Below are positions 59,213-64,000 of a stretch of 64,000 nt of DNA, in pieces. A program made the translations under genes and the position numbers. Origin of the DNA: Spirosoma utsteinense (GTDB taxonomy: Bacteria; Bacteroidota; Bacteroidia; Cytophagales; Spirosomataceae); contig NZ_VFIA01000032.1 of assembly GCF_014282275.1 (NCBI RefSeq), positions 1-64,000 of the forward strand, written 5' to 3'. How positions within the stretch are numbered: position 1 is the stretch's first letter; each line of letters begins with the position of its first letter. Below the pieces are notes generated by a model that saw only the letters and a program-made list of their open reading frames with translations, made no database searches and had not been told where the DNA came from.

Positions 59213-59992
59213 ATGAAAACCCTCCTTCTTTCGTTGTTTGTGGCCCTTGTCACAACAGCGCCCACACTGGCCCAGTCAACGGTAAGCGCCAGTGACATTA
59301 TCGCCAAGATCAACCGAAACGAAACGGTTTCCTACCGAAACGCAACCATTACGGGCGATCTGGATTTAACCAGTCTGGATAACCGCAAAGAAGTGCGTGA
59401 AGGCAGCTGGAAGGGAGATTCGCAGGAATATTTGAGCGTAGTCAACGTACCAGTTTCGTTTAAGGACTGCCGCTTTACCGGTAAGGTCCTGGCCTACCGC
59501 ACCGACGAACAGGATGAACGTCGGCTGCTGAAAATGAGCAATAAGGTGTACAACACAGACTTCACCGAAGCAGTGACCATCGAAAACTGCACCTTCGAGA
59601 AGGATGCCGCCTTCAAATACTCAACCTTCAAACAGCGGGCTATCTTCACCGACAATACCTTTCGGGACGATGTGTTGTTCAAATACTCCAAATTCCGCAG
59701 TGCTGCCGACTTTAGCGGCTCAACCTTCCAGGGGTATGCCGACTTTAAATACACGAAGTTCGACGAATCATCGACCTTTGAAAAAGTAGCCTTCGGGCGG
59801 TACGCCGACTTCAAATACACGAAGTTCGAGGAAAGCGTCGATTTCCGTCAGGCCCGTTTTTCGAACACCGCTGACTTTAAATACACCCAATTCCCGCGCG
59901 GTACCAACTTCGACAATGCCCGTTTCGACGGTTCTACCGATTTTAAATACACGACCCTCGACGGGCGAAAATTTGCGCCTGGTAATCGGTAA
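59213..59992 (+). CDS. Exported pentapeptide-repeat-like protein
   Basis: 259 residues. Signal peptide to about 20 (MKTLLLSLFVALVTTAPTLAQ). From about residue 125 the sequence repeats pentapeptide-type units with an unusual DFKYTKF unit recurring five or six times (ADFKYTKFDESSTFEK, ADFKYTKFEESVDFRQ, ADFKYTQFPRGTNFDN). Such repeats form a right-handed quadrilateral helix. Export to the periplasm is unusual for the type, since gyrase-mimic pentapeptide proteins are cytosolic. Function unknown. A terminator follows. Confidence 0.75.
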   Translation: MKTLLLSLFVALVTTAPTLAQSTVSASDIIAKINRNETVSYRNATITGDLDLTSLDNRKEVREGSWKGDSQEYLSVVNVPVSFKDCRFTGKVLAYRTDEQDERRLLKMSNKVYNTDFTEAVTIENCTFEKDAAFKYSTFKQRAIFTDNTFRDDVLFKYSKFRSAADFSGSTFQGYADFKYTKFDESSTFEKVAFGRYADFKYTKFEESVDFRQARFSNTADFKYTQFPRGTNFDNARFDGSTDFKYTTLDGRKFAPGNR

Positions 59993-60009
59993 AAAACGTA
60001 CTCGTAACG

Positions 60010-60051
60010 AACAGCCCAATACGATTTTCCACTCGTGTTGGGCTGTTTTTT
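60010..60051 (+). terminator. Terminator of the pentapeptide gene
   Basis: AACAGCCCAATACGA (60010-60024) pairs with TCGTGTTGGGCTGTT (60033-60047), then T-run. Confidence 0.9.
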
Positions 60052-60140
60052 ATGAACGTATCCTCACAGAAACAGACCTTGTTTCAACTCCTGCCCCCTT
60101 TTTTGCGTTACTACTAGGATAAACAAATTCACATACTGTT

Positions 60141-61325
60141 TTGAAACGCACCACAAAGATTCTGGTCGCCCTCGTTGTTCTGTTGGTTGTAGCACGACTC
60201 CTGCTGCCGTACTTCGTACTTCGGTATGTCAACAAAACGCTGGCTGACATGGGGGACTACACCGGCCACGTCGAGGATATTGACATTCAGCTGATCCGGG
60301 GCGCTTACCAGATCGACGACCTGCGCATCCGCAAGGTCAACGGCAAGATCAAAGAGCCGTTCCTGTATATGCCCAAGACCGACCTGTCGGTTGAGTGGAA
60401 ATCACTGTTCAAAGGGAAACTGGTCAGCGAGGTCGAAGCCTACGAGCCCGAACTGAATTTCGCGTTCAGCGATGACGAAGCGTCTAACCAGACCGGCGCT
60501 GAAGTAGACTGGACCGAATACCTGACAAAACTCCTTCCAATCAACATCAACCGGTTTTCGGTCGTAAACGGCAAGGTGAATCTGACCAGCCTGGTAACAC
60601 AACCCCGCGCCGACCTATCGCTGCAAAACCTCCAGGCCGAAATCAGAAACATCCGGAATGTAGAAGATCAGGGAAAGAAACTTCCGTCACCGGTGGTAGC
60701 ATCGGGCGATGTGCCGGGCTACGGCGGGACGATGAACTTTTCGGCCAACATGAATCTGCTGAAGCAGATGCCCGATTTCGATTACAACATGCGTTTTACC
60801 GATTTGCAACTGGTCAAAATCAATCCACTCGCCCGGGCTTATGCCAACATTGACTTCGAGCGCGGTACGATGAGCCTATTCAGTGAAATGGCTATGCTGG
60901 ACGGTAAGCTCAACGGCTACCTTAAACCGTTGACGAAGGAGATGAAGATCTTCAAGCTCAACGAGCACGAAGGCCGGTCGATTGGCAAGTTCTTCACCGA
61001 ACTCGTCGCACAGGCCGGAACCGCCGTATTGAAGAATCAGAAAAAAGATCAGGTAGCCACCCGGATTCCACTCAATGGCACCATCGATGAAGTGGAGACA
61101 GCCATCTGGCCAACGCTGTTTGGCGTGCTGCGAAACGCCTATATCGAAGCGTTTCGGGGCGAGTTCGACAATAACATCACCTTACAGGATGCGCTGAAAG
61201 ACGTAAAAGCTGACTTCAAGGCCCGCCAGACGGAGCGAAAGGAAGAACGAAAAGAAAAACGAGCCGATCGAAAGGCCGAACGCAAAGCGAAGCGGGAAGC
61301 ACGTAAAAAGGAACGTGAAAAATAG
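60141..61325 (+). CDS. DUF748/AsmA-like membrane-anchored protein
   Basis: 394 residues from a TTG at 60141. No ATG lies upstream in frame and the next one (at Met38) would remove the membrane helix (VALVVLLVVARLLLPYFVL), so TTG is the start. The periplasmic part has the AsmA/DUF748 pattern of beta-helical lipid-handling proteins: IDIQLIRGAYQIDDLRIRKV, FLYMPKTDLSVEWKSLFKG and LPININRFSVVNGKVNLTS. It ends in a long basic tail (RKEERKEKRADRKAERKA). A role in envelope lipid transport is inferred. Confidence 0.78.
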   Translation: MKRTTKILVALVVLLVVARLLLPYFVLRYVNKTLADMGDYTGHVEDIDIQLIRGAYQIDDLRIRKVNGKIKEPFLYMPKTDLSVEWKSLFKGKLVSEVEAYEPELNFAFSDDEASNQTGAEVDWTEYLTKLLPININRFSVVNGKVNLTSLVTQPRADLSLQNLQAEIRNIRNVEDQGKKLPSPVVASGDVPGYGGTMNFSANMNLLKQMPDFDYNMRFTDLQLVKINPLARAYANIDFERGTMSLFSEMAMLDGKLNGYLKPLTKEMKIFKLNEHEGRSIGKFFTELVAQAGTAVLKNQKKDQVATRIPLNGTIDEVETAIWPTLFGVLRNAYIEAFRGEFDNNITLQDALKDVKADFKARQTERKEERKEKRADRKAERKAKREARKKEREK

Positions 61326-61330
61326 ATTCC

Positions 61331-61379
61331 CCTAAGACGAACCCGCTACCGGTTGAACGGTGGCAGGTTCGTCGTTAGG
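61331..61379. terminator. Bidirectional hairpin between convergent genes
   Basis: GACGAACC (61336-61343) pairs with GGTTCGTC (61366-61373), and the stem extends further on both sides (CCTAA/TTAGG and GCTACC/GGTGGC). It separates the DUF748-like gene and the small secreted protein. Confidence 0.7.
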
Positions 61380-61389
61380 GAATCTGTTA

Positions 61390-61722
61390 CTAAGACTTCC
61401 GTTTTCTTACCGTATCCGGGCGAACACCCGACTCTGTCTGCCGGGGAGTATACTTTGGCTGAATTCCCTTACTATCGCCACGTGCTTTTTCTTTCCGGTA
61501 ATTCGGATTGGCCGTATTCCGGTTCTCCAGTTTTGTCTTTAAGGGTTGTTCGGGCAGCGGACGGGACGGCTTGGCGGCCGATGCTGAGGCAGGACCACTT
61601 GCCGACGGTGCGGCTGTTGTTGACGCTGGCTTGGCTGAAGCCGCAGGTTTCGCGGGTTTCTGTGGCGTCTGCGCCACGGCTATAGTGCCAGCGAGGACTA
61701 ACCCGGTCAGGTACTTGATCAT
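61390..61722 (-). CDS. Small secreted proline/alanine-rich protein
   Basis: 110 residues with a signal peptide (MIKYLTGLVLAGTIAVAQ). The mature part is a P/A/S/K-rich low-complexity chain (KPAASAKPASTTAAPSASG) and a basic tail (GVRPDTVRKRKS). It resembles unstructured periplasmic linker proteins; no domain is recognised. It lies next to a similar small secreted gene on the same strand (61796). Confidence 0.6.
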   Translation of the reverse strand: MIKYLTGLVLAGTIAVAQTPQKPAKPAASAKPASTTAAPSASGPASASAAKPSRPLPEQPLKTKLENRNTANPNYRKEKARGDSKGIQPKYTPRQTESGVRPDTVRKRKS

Positions 61723-61795
61723 ATTGTTTGGTAGATTGATAGCACTGCAGACCTACTGCTCAACGATGCAGTTTGGTCCGGCATGACTGTGTTGA

Positions 61796-62077
61796 CTAGC
61801 GAATGGTGTCGACTTTTGTAGCCCCACCCCGGCGTAACGAATCGGGTGGCAGGCGCCGTTGCTTCCGGTCTTTGGGAAGCGTTGTGTCCATACCGCGCTC
61901 CATCTCCATGCGTTCGCGTCGGCTCGTTTTTTTGATCTTCGGCCGGGGTGTATTTGTTCCCGGCGTCTCTACGGTCGAGGTCGATTGCTGCATGGTTGGC
62001 GACTGGCCACTCTGGGCCATCGCGCCGGCGGTAAGGCCAGCAACCAGCAGGGTTGTAAAAAATAGGGTCCGTTTCAT
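61796..62077 (-). CDS. Small secreted basic protein
   Basis: 93 residues with a signal peptide (MKRTLFFTTLLVAGLTAGAMA). The mature part is polar, then strongly basic (KKTSRRERMEMERGMDTT). It is likely disordered. It resembles the neighbouring 61390 gene in size and composition, so the two may be related, but no family name is supported. A role cannot be given. Confidence 0.6.
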   Translation of the reverse strand: MKRTLFFTTLLVAGLTAGAMAQSGQSPTMQQSTSTVETPGTNTPRPKIKKTSRRERMEMERGMDTTLPKDRKQRRLPPDSLRRGGATKVDTIR

Positions 62078-62131
62078 AACGTTGGTTCGTTTCTTATCTC
62101 TGTTTAACGAACACCTCCCCGGAAAGTTACG

Positions 62132-63316
62132 CTACCGGTCTGTTTCCGAGGATAGGCCCAGTATGTCATTCGTGTCTTCACCCGGTTCCGGCGCTGGCCA
62201 GGCCGGTTGGGCGGGTGTGCCGGAGAACTTCAGCGGAACGCCAACAGTCCGAAAAAGTCCCGCTACCGGGTGCTCCTGCGTCAGGATCATCTGCCGGGCC
62301 ATCAGGTGTGGGTCTGTCTCAAGGTCGGCGAGGGTGTTGACGGGTGTGATCAGCATATCGTTCTCCAGCCCAAACTGCGTCCACTCGTCCCGGCTCCTCT
62401 CCAGAAAAAGCGATTGAATCTGTTGTTTAAAGTCGGCCAGCTGAGCCGGACTGGCGGGCAGCAGAAAACCCAGCCAGTCGGGCTTACCCACCAGCCCACA
62501 GAATTTCTGCCAGAACTTGGGTTCGAGGGTGCCCAGCGCAGCATATTTTCCATCGCTACAGGGATAAACGCCGTAATTGGGCAGTCCACCCGACAAGGGC
62601 ATACTCCCGCGCTCGGGCGACTGACCACCGGCAAAACTGGCGTAGGCTACCGACAGCAGCGGCATGACGGCATCGGTCATCGACACATCTACCTGCTGTC
62701 CCTCGCCGGTTCGCTCGCGGGCGTAAAGGGCTGCCAGCGTAGCCATCACGCATCCGTAGGAACCGCCCGCGATGTCGGCCAGCTGTACGCCCGGAATGAC
62801 CGGAGGGCCAGGCTCACCCGTAAAGTCTGGCCCCTCACCGGTCAGGCCGAGCACCCCTGCCAGCGCACTATAATTCAGGTCGTGGCCCGCCAGATGGGCA
62901 TACGGCCCCGTCTGCCCGAAACCCGTAACCGACACGTAGATGATGCGGGGGTTGACAGGCCGGGCAGCTTCATAACCGATACCCAGTTGATCGAGGTAGC
63001 CCGGCCTGAACTGCTCAACGACAACATCGGCCGATTTGACCAAATGAAGAAACTGGTTGCGGCCTTCCGGCGTTCGATAATCGAGGAAGATACTGCGTTT
63101 CGAACGATTATAGGCCAGGTAATTGGCCGACTCGCCGTTTACGTACGGCGGAAACGAACGCACGTAATCCGGTGCCTGCGGGTCTTCGATCTTGATAACA
63201 TCGGCACCCATGTCGGCCATGAGCATAGTACCAAGCGGGCCGGGCAGCAGCCGGGTCAGATCGAGAATAGTCAGGCCGAGCAGCGGGCCGGTAGCAGGGT
63301 GGCGGGTGTGAGACAC
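62132..63316 (-). CDS. CaiB/BaiF-type CoA transferase (AMACR-like)
   Basis: 394 residues from a GTG at 63316. The family start is ILDLTRLLPGPLGTMLMADMGADVIKIEDP and the catalytic aspartate lies in HLAGHDLNYSALAGVLGL, the position seen in alpha-methylacyl-CoA racemase. DVSMTDAVMPLL and PVNTLADLETDPHLMARQM follow. It either transfers CoA between acids or epimerises 2-methylacyl-CoAs in fatty-acid breakdown; the GHDxNY motif favours the racemase type. It is monocistronic and divergent from the sigma factor gene. Confidence 0.88.
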   Translation of the reverse strand: MSHTRHPATGPLLGLTILDLTRLLPGPLGTMLMADMGADVIKIEDPQAPDYVRSFPPYVNGESANYLAYNRSKRSIFLDYRTPEGRNQFLHLVKSADVVVEQFRPGYLDQLGIGYEAARPVNPRIIYVSVTGFGQTGPYAHLAGHDLNYSALAGVLGLTGEGPDFTGEPGPPVIPGVQLADIAGGSYGCVMATLAALYARERTGEGQQVDVSMTDAVMPLLSVAYASFAGGQSPERGSMPLSGGLPNYGVYPCSDGKYAALGTLEPKFWQKFCGLVGKPDWLGFLLPASPAQLADFKQQIQSLFLERSRDEWTQFGLENDMLITPVNTLADLETDPHLMARQMILTQEHPVAGLFRTVGVPLKFSGTPAQPAWPAPEPGEDTNDILGLSSETDR

Positions 63317-63460
63317 AGCAAACGGATGATTATGCGAATTATCACCAGCTAATTTGCTATAAAATTTAGTGTTATCTATACAGGGGCGGGTAGCATCCGG
63401 CTATCTGTTTATGGAATTTAAGCGCTCACTGCATCATACAGCTAAGTAGACCGGACACCC

Positions 63461-64000
63461 ATGTTTCTAAAACGGTTTCGCAGACCCAAACTCACTACCG
63501 ATCTGGAGTACGTGGCCGTTTACCGCGCCACGGGTGATCTGGCTGTGCTGGGTGAGCTGTATGAGCGGCATATGGAGCTTGTCTATGCAGTATGCTACAA
63601 CTACCTGCGCGACGAAGAGGAGGCAAAAGATGCGGTCATGCACCTCTTCGAACAGCTGGTGACCGATCTGCGCCGACATGATGTTCAGCAGTTTCAGCCC
63701 TGGTTACACAGCGTAGCCCGCAACTACTGCCTGATGCAGCTGCGTAAAAGGCAGGCCCACCCCGTAGCCGTACTGATCACCCCTAACGCAGACGAAGGTT
63801 CGTCCGACGAATGGCTGACCCTGACGAACGAGGACCTGGACCAGCCGGACCTCGAAGAGAACCTGACCCATATGGAGACTTGCCTGCAAACGCTGCCCCC
63901 TGAGCAGCGAACCTGCCTGACGCTCTTCTATCTGGAACAGAAAAGTTATACCGATGTAGCCCATGAAACGGGCTACGACCTGAAACAAGTGAAAAGTTAT
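63461..64000 (+). CDS. ECF-type RNA polymerase sigma factor, cut by the window end
   Basis: The frame from the ATG at 63461 is open to the last base, 180 codons. It reads LKRFRRPKLTTDLEYVAVY, then LGELYERHMELVYAVCYNYL and EEEAKDAVMHLFEQL (region 2), QPWLHSVARNYCLMQLRKR (region 2.4) and a C-terminal region 4 (LPPEQRTCLTLFYLEQKSYT, then DVAHETGYDLKQVKS). This is a sigma-70 factor of the extracytoplasmic-function type, probably followed by an anti-sigma factor outside the window. Its regulon is unknown. Confidence 0.9.
   Translation, partial: MFLKRFRRPKLTTDLEYVAVYRATGDLAVLGELYERHMELVYAVCYNYLRDEEEAKDAVMHLFEQLVTDLRRHDVQQFQPWLHSVARNYCLMQLRKRQAHPVAVLITPNADEGSSDEWLTLTNEDLDQPDLEENLTHMETCLQTLPPEQRTCLTLFYLEQKSYTDVAHETGYDLKQVKSY

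Overview
The window looks like the chromosome of a Cytophagales-type Bacteroidota, probably near Spirosoma/Fibrella. This is inferred from protein families only: a SusC/SusD pair, a GLPGLI protein with a TonB-type barrel, C-terminal type IX secretion (T9SS) sorting domains, a CHU_C/gliding-motility-type domain, BT4734-like and SAM-like mobile-element proteins, and weak Shine-Dalgarno signals.

Left accessory region (1-8636): the right end of an integrative element. A 49-base copy of the 3' part of a tRNA-Asp (anticodon GTC) at 8588-8636 is followed by that tRNA's terminator. A tyrosine recombinase reads away from this boundary, followed on the same strand by an unknown protein, a helix-turn-helix protein, a RecA-like ATPase and a BT4734-like primase. 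Further left is AT-rich, decaying cargo: two ~103-bp direct repeats, a DUF6169-like gene cut by an in-frame stop, and orphan genes. The intact tRNA-Asp and the left end should lie beyond base 1.

Core region (8640-35100): a DUF6766-like membrane protein, a phage-like protein, a giant CotH-kinase surface protein, an arginyltransferase-like protein, GLPGLI plus TonB-type barrel, DUF4230, YqgE, an outer-membrane barrel, nuoA and nuoB with an unknown gene between them, an MFS transporter, a MarR/GNAT pair with a visible operator, adenosylhomocysteinase, and a formate/oxalate-type module (FdhF/YdeP oxidoreductase, a 39-residue transporter small subunit, OFA-family MFS protein).

Region 35100-50250: a 5'-nucleotidase split into two genes, purQ, an ArsR/old-yellow-enzyme deletion remnant, a second CotH protein, a lipoprotein esterase, a glycosyltransferase, a T9SS surface protein, a sugar isomerase plus DUF1080 hydrolase pair, galU, and a kinase resembling plant glucuronokinase. 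The last two could form a UDP-glucuronate salvage route.

Region 50250-64000: a SusC/SusD uptake pair, a CI-like repressor facing a phage-like nuclease cassette with two operator-like sites between them, small secreted and membrane proteins, an AMACR-like CoA transferase, and an ECF sigma factor cut by the window edge.

A recurrent oddity is that many genes are followed closely after the stop codon by a long inverted repeat. The sequence of the repeat differs from locus to locus: perfect 20-33 bp stems, arrays of 24-bp or purine-only units followed by their reverse complement, and one 243-bp nested palindrome.
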